Source: Methylobacterium isbiliense (GTDB taxonomy: Bacteria; Pseudomonadota; Alphaproteobacteria; Rhizobiales; Beijerinckiaceae). Taken from it: a stretch of 64,000 bases of DNA. Below are positions 46,451 through 55,600 of the stretch, in pieces. Where the stretch lies: positions 62,001 to 126,000 of the forward strand of contig NZ_BPQQ01000010.1 of NCBI RefSeq assembly GCF_022179325.1, in the 5' to 3' direction. A program made the translations under genes and the position numbers. The notes below the pieces were generated by a model. It worked only from the letters and a program-made list of their open reading frames with translations. It made no database searches and was not told the origin of the DNA. How positions within the stretch are numbered: position 1 is the first letter of the stretch; each line of letters opens with the position of its first letter.

Positions 46451-47881
46451 ATGCCCTATCCTGCCGGCATGCGGGACGGCGAGGCCCTTGTCGGCGCGCT
46501 TCGGCAGGCGGGCGACCCTGCCGCGGTGCACGCGCTCGACCACCTGTTTCGGCACGGCGCCGACCACGAGCTGGCGCGCATCAACGCGCTCGCCCTGGCG
46601 CAGGCGTGCGGGCTCGGCGAGGACGCGGTCGTCGGCACGCTGCTGCACGCCGCCCGGCTCGGCCTCGTCGAGATGTCGTGGAACGTGCTCTGCGCGAGCT
46701 GCGGCGGCGTCCTCAACGCCAATCCCAGTCTGCGGAGCGTCCGGGGAGAGCCCTACCGCTGCGCCTTCTGCGCCCTCGACACGGAGCCGGTCCTCGACGA
46801 CACCGTCGAGGTGAGCTTCGCGGTGAGCCCGCGCATCCGGCGCATCGCCGCGCACGACCCGGCCTCTCTGCCGTTCTGGGACTATTGTCGGCAGGTCTTC
46901 TTCGGCACCGGGGTCGCCTTCCCGGAGGCCGAGGCCTTCGCGGATCTCGCCCGGACGGCGTTGCTCGATGCGGTGGCGCTGCAGCCCGGCGAACGCCTGA
47001 TCCTGGCCCTCCGGCTCCCGGCCGAGCCGCTGATCGTGTTCGACCCGGTGACCCATGCGGCGCAGCTCCTCGACGTGGCGGGCGAGCCGACCGCCGAGCG
47101 CCAGGACCTCGCCCTCGTGTACGACGGACCGCGGCCGGCGGTCGGGCGCACGGCCCTGCGGCCGGGCGCGCTGCGGCTGACCCTGGAGAACCGGGGATCG
47201 GAACGGGTGCTCCCGGGCATCTTTGTCGCCGGGGAGGCGCTCAACCGCCTGATCGGCGGGCGACGCGCCTTCCTCACGGCCAAGCGGCTCCTCAGCAACC
47301 AGACCTTCCGCGACATCTACCGCACCGAGACCCTGGCCATCGACCAGCGGCTCAAGATCCTGAGCCTGACCTTCCTGTTCACCGACCTCACCGGCTCGAC
47401 CGACCTCTACGAGCGGGTCGGAGACCTCGTCGCCTATGATCTCGTGCGCGCGCATTTCCAGCGCCTCACCGACGTGGCGGCCGCCCACGGCGGCGCGGTG
47501 GTGAAGACCATCGGCGATGCCGTGATGGCGACCTTCCCGACGCCGGAGCAGGGCCTCGCCGCCGCGCTGGCGATGCGCGCGGCGATGCGGCGGCTCAACG
47601 CCGAGCGGCCCGGGGAGGACCTCGCCCTCAAGATCGGCCTGCACGAGGGACCCTGCCTCGCCGTCCAGCTCAACGACCGGCAGGATTATTTCGGGCAGAC
47701 CGTGAACATCGCCGCGCGGGTGCAGACGCTCGCCGCCTCCGGGACGATCTTCGCCACCGGGCCGGTGCTGGGCCGGGAGGCGGCCGCGCAGCTGCTGGCG
47801 CGGGACGGCCTCGACCCCCGGCCGCACGCCTGCACCCTCAAGGGGATCGGCAGCCGCATCCCGGTCTTCGAACTCGCCTGA
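46451..47881 (+). CDS. Class III adenylate/guanylate cyclase with DUF5939-type N-terminus
   Basis: A 476-residue soluble protein. The first 280 residues form a domain seen before cyclases, including a zinc-ribbon-like pair CASC...CAFC (about 81-108). The catalytic domain has metal ligands D312 and D356, the base-selecting K352 and D412 (which favour ATP, hence cAMP), and N419 with R423. All catalytic residues are present, so it should be active, presumably as a dimer. An in-frame ATG at 46469 is an alternative start. Confidence 0.88.
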   Translation: MPYPAGMRDGEALVGALRQAGDPAAVHALDHLFRHGADHELARINALALAQACGLGEDAVVGTLLHAARLGLVEMSWNVLCASCGGVLNANPSLRSVRGEPYRCAFCALDTEPVLDDTVEVSFAVSPRIRRIAAHDPASLPFWDYCRQVFFGTGVAFPEAEAFADLARTALLDAVALQPGERLILALRLPAEPLIVFDPVTHAAQLLDVAGEPTAERQDLALVYDGPRPAVGRTALRPGALRLTLENRGSERVLPGIFVAGEALNRLIGGRRAFLTAKRLLSNQTFRDIYRTETLAIDQRLKILSLTFLFTDLTGSTDLYERVGDLVAYDLVRAHFQRLTDVAAAHGGAVVKTIGDAVMATFPTPEQGLAAALAMRAAMRRLNAERPGEDLALKIGLHEGPCLAVQLNDRQDYFGQTVNIAARVQTLAASGTIFATGPVLGREAAAQLLARDGLDPRPHACTLKGIGSRIPVFELA

Positions 47882-47925
47882 TCCGGCGGCGCCTGCGACC
47901 CGGGCCGGGTTCCGGCGCGGCCGTC

Positions 47926-48642
47926 TCAGCGCAGCAGGGTGAGCGCCACCGGCACCAGCACGGCGGTCAGGAGCGCGTTGAGCCCCATCGCGATCCCCGC
48001 GAAGGTGCCGGCGACCTCGCTCACCTGGAAGGCGCGGGCGGTGCCGATGCCGTGCGCGGCGAGCCCCGCCGCGAAGCCGCGCGCCCGCCAGTCGGTGAGC
48101 CCGATCCGGTCGAAGAGCGGCGTGACCAGGATCGCGCCGATGATGCCGGTCAGGATCACGAGGACGGCGGTGAGCGTCGGATCGCCGCCGAGCGCGCCGG
48201 TGATGCCCATGGCGACGCTCGCGGTGACGGATTTGGGCGCGAGCGCGACCAGGACCTCCCGCGGGACGCCGAGCAGCGTGGCGACCGCGATGGCGGTGGC
48301 GACCGCCACCGTGGAGCCCACCGCCAGCGCCGCGAGCATCGGCAGCAGCACCCGCAGCACGGTCGCCCGGTACTCGTAGAGCGGGATCGCCAGCGCCACG
48401 GTGGCGGGGCCGAGCAGGAAGTGCACGAACTGCGCGCCCTCGAAATAGACCGCGTAGGGCGTGCCGGTGGCGAGCAGCACGAGGCCGATCATCCAGATCG
48501 CGTGCAGCACCGGATTGGCCAGCGGGTTGCGGTCGGTGGCGAGCGAGATCCGGTCAGCGACCGAATACGCGACGAGCGTCACCGTGAGCCAGAGCAGCGG
48601 CGAATGGGCGAGGAAGACCCAGAGGGCGAAGTCCCGCGTCAT
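47926..48642 (-). CDS. lrgB: LrgB/CidB-family membrane protein
   Basis: A 238-residue polytopic membrane protein with the LrgB block LAPKSVTASVAMGI and AHGIGTARAFQVSE. With LrgA it forms a holin/antiholin-like pair; in plants and bacteria such pairs also move glycolate or pyruvate. Its ATG overlaps the lrgA stop (ATGA at 48639-48642). Last gene of terB-amidotransferase-lrgA-lrgB. Confidence 0.92.
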   Translation of the reverse strand: MTRDFALWVFLAHSPLLWLTVTLVAYSVADRISLATDRNPLANPVLHAIWMIGLVLLATGTPYAVYFEGAQFVHFLLGPATVALAIPLYEYRATVLRVLLPMLAALAVGSTVAVATAIAVATLLGVPREVLVALAPKSVTASVAMGITGALGGDPTLTAVLVILTGIIGAILVTPLFDRIGLTDWRARGFAAGLAAHGIGTARAFQVSEVAGTFAGIAMGLNALLTAVLVPVALTLLR

Positions 48643-49010
48643 CGCCCCACCCGGCGCGCGACCCACACGAAGGTGACGGCGGTGGCGACGAGGGCCGCGA
48701 CGGTGGAGACCACCAGAGCGACCGCGAGCGCCGGCCCCTGCGCGGCCAGCACGTCGAGCCGCCCGACGACGCCCACGCCCGCCGGCACGAACAGCAGCGA
48801 CAGGTGCGCGAGCAGGCCCTTGCCCGTCGCCTCCAGGGTGCCGTCGACGAGGGGCGGCGGCAGGCCCCGCGGCCGCCGGTCGCGCAGCGCCAGCACGCCG
48901 AGGAGCAGCGCCATGCCGATCACCGGCCCGGGCACCGGCAGCCCGGCCCCGCGCGCGACGATCTCGCCGAGCAGCTGGCAGAGCAGCAGGAGCGTGAGGC
49001 TGAGGATCAC
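48639..49010 (-). CDS. lrgA: LrgA/CidA-family membrane protein
   Basis: A 123-residue protein with four helices and the LrgA motif LLLLCQLLGEIVARGAGLPV then PGPVIGM. It starts at a GTG that overlaps the amidotransferase stop (GTGA). It needs LrgB as partner. Membership in a coupled operon with an amidotransferase is unusual. Confidence 0.9.
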   Translation of the reverse strand: MILSLTLLLLCQLLGEIVARGAGLPVPGPVIGMALLLGVLALRDRRPRGLPPPLVDGTLEATGKGLLAHLSLLFVPAGVGVVGRLDVLAAQGPALAVALVVSTVAALVATAVTFVWVARRVGR

Positions 49011-49738
49011 GGCTGGAGGGCGAGCCAGTGGTCGAGGAAGGCGTCGAGCCAGCGCGCGACGTGGGGGTCGTGCATGTAGCGTCCTTCGAGCTGGCGCGTG
49101 CGGTCCTGCGCGCCCGGCAGCGCGAGGCGTTCGGCGGCCCGCACCGTCCAGCGGCACAGCATCGCGTGTGTCACCTCGGGGTGGAACTGCAGCCCGAAGG
49201 CGGCCGGCCCGACCCGGATCGCCTGGGTGGGGAAGTCGTCGCCGGTGGCGAGCGTCTCGGCCCCAGCCGGGCAGGTGAAGCCCTCGCGATGCCAGTGGTA
49301 GACGTGCGAGGGCCAGGGCTGGCCGATCTCGGCCGCGAAGCCCTGCCCCGCCGACGTCGGCAGCAGCGGGTAGTAGCCGATCTCGGCCCGGCCCTCCGGA
49401 TGGGCGCAGACCGTGGCGCCGAGGCACTTCGCCAGCATCTGTGCGCCGAGGCAGAGCCCCAGGAACGGCCGGCGCTCGGCGAGCGGCACGCCGATCCAGT
49501 CGATCTCCGCCCGGATGAAGTCGTCGGGGTCGTTGGCGCTCATCGGCCCGCCGAAGATCATGGCTCCGGCATGGTCCGCCAGGGTGGCGGGCAGGGGATC
49601 GCCGAAGCGCGGCCGGCGGATGTCGAGGGGATGGCCGCGCTCCTGCAGCAGGCGTCCGACCCGGCCCGGCGTCGACTGCTCCTGGTGCAGCACGATCAGC
49701 ACGGGCTTGCGCCCGCCCGCCTCCCCACCAGGATTCAC
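49007..49738 (-). CDS. Class I glutamine amidotransferase (GMP synthase-like)
   Basis: A 243-residue stand-alone glutaminase-type protein with the nucleophile elbow FLGLCLGAQ and the His/Glu pair in FGLQFHPEVT. MIFGGPMSANDPD is the oxyanion-strand motif. Such free-standing proteins act on gamma-glutamyl compounds or supply ammonia; the acceptor is unknown. GTG start overlaps the terB stop by four bases. Confidence 0.9.
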   Translation of the reverse strand: MNPGGEAGGRKPVLIVLHQEQSTPGRVGRLLQERGHPLDIRRPRFGDPLPATLADHAGAMIFGGPMSANDPDDFIRAEIDWIGVPLAERRPFLGLCLGAQMLAKCLGATVCAHPEGRAEIGYYPLLPTSAGQGFAAEIGQPWPSHVYHWHREGFTCPAGAETLATGDDFPTQAIRVGPAAFGLQFHPEVTHAMLCRWTVRAAERLALPGAQDRTRQLEGRYMHDPHVARWLDAFLDHWLALQP

Positions 49739-50211
49739 GCCTGGGCTCCGCCCACGGGCGCGGCGAGCGCCGCGGCCCGGGCGGCCGTGATCTGTCCCTC
49801 GTCGAAGCCGAGCAGCTGCCCGAGGCGCCAGACGAGATCGTCCTCGAATTCCTGCACCCGCCCGTCGGCCGCCGCGACCGCCCAGGCCATCTCCAGAACG
49901 GTCCGGCGCTGGGCCTCGGGCGTGTCGCGGCCGATCAGCGCCACGAGATCGGCGACGTCGCGGGTCTCGTCGTCCATGCCGATGGCCCGGGCGATCAGGG
50001 CGTTCGCCTCGGCCTCGTCGCGGGCGAAGCGCCCTTCGAGCATCCGGGCGAGCCGCGTGCGCTCGACCGCGGCGAGCGTCCCGTCGACCCGCGCCACGTG
50101 AACGAGGAGCGCGATCGCCGCGAGATGACCCTCCGCCTGCGGATCGGAGGGCGGCACCGGCGCGCCGAACATCTCGGCGGCATAGGCGATGAGGCGGGTG
50201 ATGAGGGACAT
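49735..50211 (-). CDS. TerB-family protein
   Basis: A 158-residue helical protein of the TerB (tellurite resistance) fold: ALLVHVARVDGTLAAVERTR and a second half AWAVAAADGRVQEFEDDLVW supply the two acidic metal-site repeats. No other ter genes are present, so the role is probably general stress or metal sensing. First gene of the coupled minus-strand operon. Confidence 0.85.
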   Translation of the reverse strand: MSLITRLIAYAAEMFGAPVPPSDPQAEGHLAAIALLVHVARVDGTLAAVERTRLARMLEGRFARDEAEANALIARAIGMDDETRDVADLVALIGRDTPEAQRRTVLEMAWAVAAADGRVQEFEDDLVWRLGQLLGFDEGQITAARAAALAAPVGGAQA

Positions 50212-50403
50212 GCGGGGGCGGGCGAGACGGTCCGGACGGCAACGGATGTCCGTCAAGCATTCCGCGTGCCGCGGCGCAAGACCCTCCCGCCGACCCCTGC
50301 CGCGGCGACCGCCTTGCCAGCCACCCGGCCAGCCACCTTGCCAAGTCCGAAGCCCCCGCGTATGAGGGCGCCGCAGCCCGACGCACGCCGTCGCCGGCCG
50401 CAC

Positions 50404-50479
50404 GCCGCAATAGCTCAGCTGGTAGAGCATCTCATTCGTAATGAGAGGGTCGGGGGTTCGAATCCCTCTTGCGGCACCA
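50404..50479 (+). tRNA. tRNA-Thr (anticodon CGU)
   Basis: Acceptor GCCGCAA/TTGCGGC, D-arm TAGCTCAGCTGGTAGAGC, anticodon stem TCTCA/TGAGA with loop TTCGTAA (anticodon CGT), T-arm GGGTTCGAATCC, discriminator A and an encoded CCA. No integrase or duplicated tRNA end lies nearby. Confidence 0.96.
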
Positions 50480-50650
50480 CTCTTTGTCAAGCACTTGGCC
50501 GACATCGCCGCGATCGCTGCCCTCAGGGGCTAAGCGACGGATCTGCGCTTCTGGCATGCCCGCCGGCGTAGCGGCCAAGCCACCGCGCCGGCCTGCACGC
50601 ACTTACATGGTTGAATGCGTGTGCGAGAGGCGCGGCCCTAGCGTCACGGC

Positions 50651-50890
50651 ATGACCGAGACGCCGTCCGACATCCTCCTGGCTGCCGCAGCGCAAGGGGC
50701 CAGCCATGCGCGCTATCGGCTGGCCGTCGCGTCGGCCCTGGCCGCCCTCGACGCCGAGTGCCTGAGCCGGTCGCAGGAGGCCGTCGCGCGGTCGCGGGAA
50801 TTACTGGCCATTCCCGTCTATCCCCCGCTGCGGCGCGCGACCGGCACGCCGGCTTCCGCTCCGGTCGACTTCATCTCCTCTATACTGTGA
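50651..50890 (+). CDS. Hypothetical small protein
   Basis: A 79-residue protein starting MTETPSDILLAAAAQGASHA, mostly helical with no membrane segment. Composition fits the local coding style, but there is no strong ribosome binding site and no recognised family. It may be co-transcribed with the acetyltransferase gene downstream. Confidence 0.45.
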   Translation: MTETPSDILLAAAAQGASHARYRLAVASALAALDAECLSRSQEAVARSRELLAIPVYPPLRRATGTPASAPVDFISSIL

Positions 50891-51004
50891 CTGCGTATTG
50901 TGCGGCATCCCGCGGGCCGGCCGATCGGGTATGGATGCGGCATCGGAACCGGGGATGCGGCCGGCCCGCCCCGGCATCCAGGGCAGCGCAGCGGAGACGG
51001 GGCG

Positions 51005-52180
51005 GTGGAGACGAACCGAATCGACGATCGGGCGCAGGGCGGCCTGGCCTGGGCTGCGCGTCCCGCGGCGTGGCGCCGGCCGTGGTGGCCGGGCGAGGCC
51101 GGGGTGCGGACCGTTCGCAGCGGCGCGGTGGTGGTGCGGGTCTGCCCGGCGGTGACCGCGGGCGAGATCTGGCCGGAGCCCGGGGCGGGGGTGGGCCATG
51201 CCTTCCAGTCCGCCGACCTGATCCGGGCCTGGATCGACACGGTCGGCACTGCCCGGGGCGTCGCGCCCTGGATCGCCGACGTGCGCGACCGCGCGGGTGC
51301 GCGGCTCCTCGTCCTGGCGCTCGGCATCGAGCGCCGGGCCGGCCTGCGGCTGCTGCGATTTCTCGACGGCGGCGTGATGGATTACACCCAGCCACTCCTG
51401 TTTCCCGCTTCGCGCGACCTGCCCGACGCCACGCTGGCGGCGATCTGGACCGGCCTCGTGCGAGGCCTGCCGCGCTTCGACGTGGCAATCCTCGACAAGA
51501 TGCCGGCGGAGGCCGACGGCCTGCCGAACCCCCTTATTCGGCTCGGCGCGGTGCGGCACCCGCCCGACGGCTACGCCATGTCCCTCGGCGGGACCCCGGA
51601 GGCGCTCGCCGCGCGTCTGCCGCGGCAGCGAAGCCGGGCCCGCCATCGCCGCCAGCTCGCCCAGGCGGCCGAGAGCGTCGCACTGCGCATCGCCGCGACG
51701 CCCGCCGAAGCCGACGCGCTCCTGACGGCGCTTCTCGACCACAAGGAGCGCCAATTGCGGGCGATGGGCCGGCCGGGCCTGCGCGAGCGGCCTGGCGTGG
51801 AGGCCTTCTACCGCCGCGCCGCCGCCGATCTCGTGCCCTCCGGCCGGGTCGAAGTCTCGGCGCTCACGGCCGACGGCGCCGTTATCGCCGGGTGCTTCTG
51901 CCTCGTCGAGGCGGGGCGCACGACCATGCTGCTCACGGCCTACGCCGATGGCCCGTGGGAGCGCTTCTCCCCCGGCGGCCTGCTTCTCGACGACCTGATC
52001 CGCCGCAGCCATGCCCGCGGCGACGCGTGGTTCGACTTCGGGATCGGCGACGAGGCCTACAAGGCGGATTACTGCGACGCCCGCGTCCCGCTGCACCGGG
52101 CCGTGCTGCCGGGCAGCCTGATCGGGCGGGCGGTCCTGGCGGGCCGCGCCCTGCTGCGGCGCGGCCCGGCCCCGGCCTGA
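51005..52180 (+). CDS. GNAT acetyltransferase, CelD/BcsL type
   Basis: A 391-residue protein whose C-terminal half is a GNAT domain of the CelD (cellulose-biosynthesis) group: RRQLAQAAESVALRIAATPA, LDHKERQLRAMG and FDFGIGDEAYKADYCD. These enzymes are found in exopolysaccharide or cellulose clusters; no glycosyltransferases are adjacent here. The GTG at 51005 with GGAG eight bases upstream gives the start; longer in-frame starts run into low-complexity sequence. Confidence 0.8.
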   Translation: METNRIDDRAQGGLAWAARPAAWRRPWWPGEAGVRTVRSGAVVVRVCPAVTAGEIWPEPGAGVGHAFQSADLIRAWIDTVGTARGVAPWIADVRDRAGARLLVLALGIERRAGLRLLRFLDGGVMDYTQPLLFPASRDLPDATLAAIWTGLVRGLPRFDVAILDKMPAEADGLPNPLIRLGAVRHPPDGYAMSLGGTPEALAARLPRQRSRARHRRQLAQAAESVALRIAATPAEADALLTALLDHKERQLRAMGRPGLRERPGVEAFYRRAAADLVPSGRVEVSALTADGAVIAGCFCLVEAGRTTMLLTAYADGPWERFSPGGLLLDDLIRRSHARGDAWFDFGIGDEAYKADYCDARVPLHRAVLPGSLIGRAVLAGRALLRRGPAPA

Positions 52181-52279
52181 CGCGCGCGGCCGCTCCCGCC
52201 GCCCGATGGGCCGGTCCGGGCGGATCTTCACCGAAGGGCCCTGTTCGCGCTAACACGCGATCGGAGGGGGGAGCGCGGC

Positions 52280-52483
52280 ATGAAGGCGACGGACGATCCG
52301 GAGAGCGCGGTGCAGCGGAGCGCCGCCCAGACCCTGCGGCGGATCGCGCGGATCGACGCGATGTGGGAGCGCGACCTCGTCTGCCTTCTCCGCTCGGCCC
52401 AGGTGATCACCCGCTCGCGCACGCTCCTCGCCCAGCCCGTGCCCGCCTCGCGACGCCCGGCCGATCCGGGACGGTCGCCCTGA
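52280..52483 (+). CDS. Hypothetical small protein
   Basis: A 67-residue basic helical protein (MKATDDPESAVQRSAAQTLR...). A very strong GGAGGGGGGAG ends seven bases before the ATG, which supports translation. No domain recognised. It lies 124 bp before the large sensor kinase and on the same strand. Confidence 0.55.
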   Translation: MKATDDPESAVQRSAAQTLRRIARIDAMWERDLVCLLRSAQVITRSRTLLAQPVPASRRPADPGRSP

Positions 52484-52607
52484 CCGCGCGGTCCGCGGGT
52501 GGTCAGCCTCGCGCCCCGCGCCACATGGACGGGCGGCGGCACCGGGCCGAGGCGGCCGTGCTGAAGCTTGACCGAAAGCCTTCCGGGGCGCGCGCAGCGG
52601 TGTCGGT

Positions 52608-55600
52608 ATGAATGCGTCAACGGCCGTCGGCCCCGACCCGCTCTCATCGCCTGATTTCCTGGCGGGCGGCGGCGAGATGGGCGCGCGGATGCGCGCCTTC
52701 GCCTGGGACCGGACGGCACTCGGCCCGCCCGAATCCTGGCCGCAATCGCTCAAGGTCGTCACCCGCATCCTGCTCACCTCGCGCTACGCGATGTGGATGG
52801 CGTACGGCCAGGACCTCACCTTCTTCTGCAACGACGCCTACCTGCCGACCCTCGGCGTCAAGGAGGCCTGGGCGCTCGGCTCGCCGTCGACGGCGGTGTG
52901 GGCCGAGATCTGGCCGGATATCGGCCCGCGCATCGATCGGGTGCTGCGCACCGGCGAGGCGACCTGGGACGAGGGGCTGCTCCTGTTCCTGGAACGCTCC
53001 GGCGCGCCGGAGGAGACCTACCACACCTTCTCGTACAGCCCGGTGCCGGGCGACGCGGGGGGCGTGGCCGGCATGCTCTGCGTCGTCACCGAGGAGACCG
53101 AGCGCGTGATCGGCGAGCGGCGGCTCAAGACGCTGCGCGACCTCGCCTCCCATCTCGCGGGCGCGCGGACGAGCCAGGAGGTCGCGGCCGCGACCGGCCG
53201 CAGCCTGGATGCCAACCGCCGCGATCTGCCCTTCGCCCTCACCTACCTGTTCGACGTGAATGGGCGCGCGGCCCACCCGGTCGGCGGCGCGGCGGAGGCC
53301 CCGGCGATGGACCCCGGCGGGCGGGGCGGGCTCGATGCGGCGGCGCGCGCGATCCTGGAGGGCAGCGCGGCCGTGCGGATCACCGATCTGGCGGCGCAGT
53401 GGGACGGCCCGGTGCCGCACGGCGAGTGGGACCGGGCGCCCGGTCAGGCGCTCGTGGTGCCGGTCTCGCTGCAGGGCGAGGCGCGGCCCGCGGGCTTCCT
53501 CGTCGCCGGCCTGAACCCGTACCGTCCGCTCGATGCGGCCTACACCGACTTCATCGGGCTCGTGGCCGGTCAGGTCGCCGCGAGCTTCGCGGGCGCCCGC
53601 GCCTACGAGGCCGAGCGCCAGCGGGCCGAGGCGCTGGCCGAGATCGACCGCGCCAAGACGCAGTTCTTCTCCAACATCAGCCATGAGTTCCGCACGCCGC
53701 TCACGCTGATGCTGGGCACGCTGGAGGAATCCCTCGCCGCTGGTGCCGGTCTCCCGGCGGCCGAGCGGGCGCGCGTCGCGGTGGTCCACCGCAACGGTCT
53801 GCGCCTGCTCAAGCTCGTCAACGCGCTCCTCGAATTCTCGCGGATCGAGGCGGGGCGGATCCAGGCGGTGTTCGAACCGACCGACCTGCCGGCCCTGACG
53901 GCCGAGATCGCGTCGAGCTTCCGCTCAGCCACGGACCGGGCCGGCCTCGCCCTCGTCATCGACCTGCCGCCGGTTCCGCTGACCGCCTATGTCGATCGCG
54001 GCCTGTGGGAGACGATCGTCCTCAACCTCGTCTCGAACGCCTTCAAGTTCACGCCTTCGGGCGAGATTCGGGTGGCGGCGCGGCGCGGGGCGGACGGCGC
54101 CTGCGTCGAGATCTCGGTCGCCGACACGGGCATCGGCATCCCGGCCGCAGAGCTGCCGCGCCTGTTCGAGCGCTTCCACCGCGTCGAGGGCGCACAGGGG
54201 CGCTCCTTCGAGGGCTCCGGCATCGGGCTGGCCCTGGTGGACGAACTGGTGCGGCTGCACGGCGGCAGCGTCGGCGTGACGAGCGAGCCCGGGCGCGGCA
54301 GTACCTTCACGGTGCGGCTGCCGATGGGGGACGCCCACCTGCCGCCCGAGCAGGTCCGGCACGCGGCGCGGGAGGGAGGCGGCGGCCTTCAGGCCCGGGC
54401 CTTCGTGGAGGAGGCCCTGCAATGGCTGCCCGAGGCGGGCCTGCCGCGCGACGGCGCGGCCGATCCGGTGCCCGGCGAGCGTGCCGTCGGGCGCGTGCTG
54501 CTCGCCGACGACAACGCCGACATGCGCGCCTACGTCGAGCGCCTGCTCGCCGGGCGGGGTCTCGCGGTCGAGACCGCGGCAAACGGCGCGGCGGCGCTCG
54601 CCGCCATCCGCCGTCACCCGCCCGACCTCGTGCTCTCCGACGTGATGATGCCGGTCCTCGACGGGTTCGGCCTCCTGCGGGCGCTGCGGGACGACCCCGC
54701 CCTGAGCGAGATCCCGGTGATCCTGCTCTCCGCGCGGGCCGGCGAGGAGGCGCGCGTCGAGGGCATCGATGCGGGAGCGGACGACTACCTCACCAAGCCC
54801 TTCTCGGCCCGCGAGCTCCTGGCGCGGGTCACCACCAACCTCGGTCTCGCGCGCGCCCGGCGCGAGGCCCGCGCCGCGCTCGCCGAGAGCGAGGAGCGCT
54901 TCCGGCAGCTCGCCGAGGCGATCGACGCGGTCTTCTACGTCGCCGACGTCGTGGACAACCGCCTGCTCTATCTCAGCCCCGCCTACGAGGCGATCTGGCA
55001 GCGGCCGGCGGCCGATCTGCTGGCCGATCCCGCCCGGTTCCTCGACGCGGTGCATCCGGACGACCGCGCGCGGGTGGCCGCGCAGGCGCCGCACCGCGCG
55101 ACGAGCGAGGCGGTGGAGACCGAGTACCGCATCGTGCGGCCGGACGGCGCCGTGCGGATCATTCGCCATCGCGCCTTCCCGGTGCCGTCGAGCGGCGGGC
55201 GCCGCGCCGTCGGCCTCGCGGAGGACGTCACCGGCCAGCGCAAGGCCGACCTGCAACTGCGCGAGCGCAGCGAACTCCTGCGGGTCGCGCAGGAGGCCGG
55301 CAGCGTCGGTGCCTTCGAATGGTACCCCGAGACCGGCCGCTTCGTGGTCTCGGACGTCTACCGCCGCCTCTGGGGCCTGCCGCCCGACGCCGCCGTGACG
55401 GCCGACATGCTCCTCGCCAGGGTGCATCCCGACGACCGCGCCCGCTCGGCGGTGGCGCGGCTGCCCACCCACGACAACCCGCTCGAATACGCCGAGTACC
55501 GGATGCGCCGCTTCGATACCGGGGAGGAGCGCTGGCTCGCCCGCCGGGGCGAGATCATGCGCGTCGGCGACGGCCCGCGCCGCTTCGTCGGCGTCGCCTT

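Noticed and set aside
44228-47827. A 1199-codon minus-strand open frame
   Set aside because: It lies across the clear ABC transporter and cyclase genes and reads as Arg/Gly/Glu-rich shadow sequence with no domain.
50404-50479. tRNA-Thr as an integration site
   Set aside because: No integrase and no copy of the tRNA 3' end was seen downstream; neighbouring genes look host-like.
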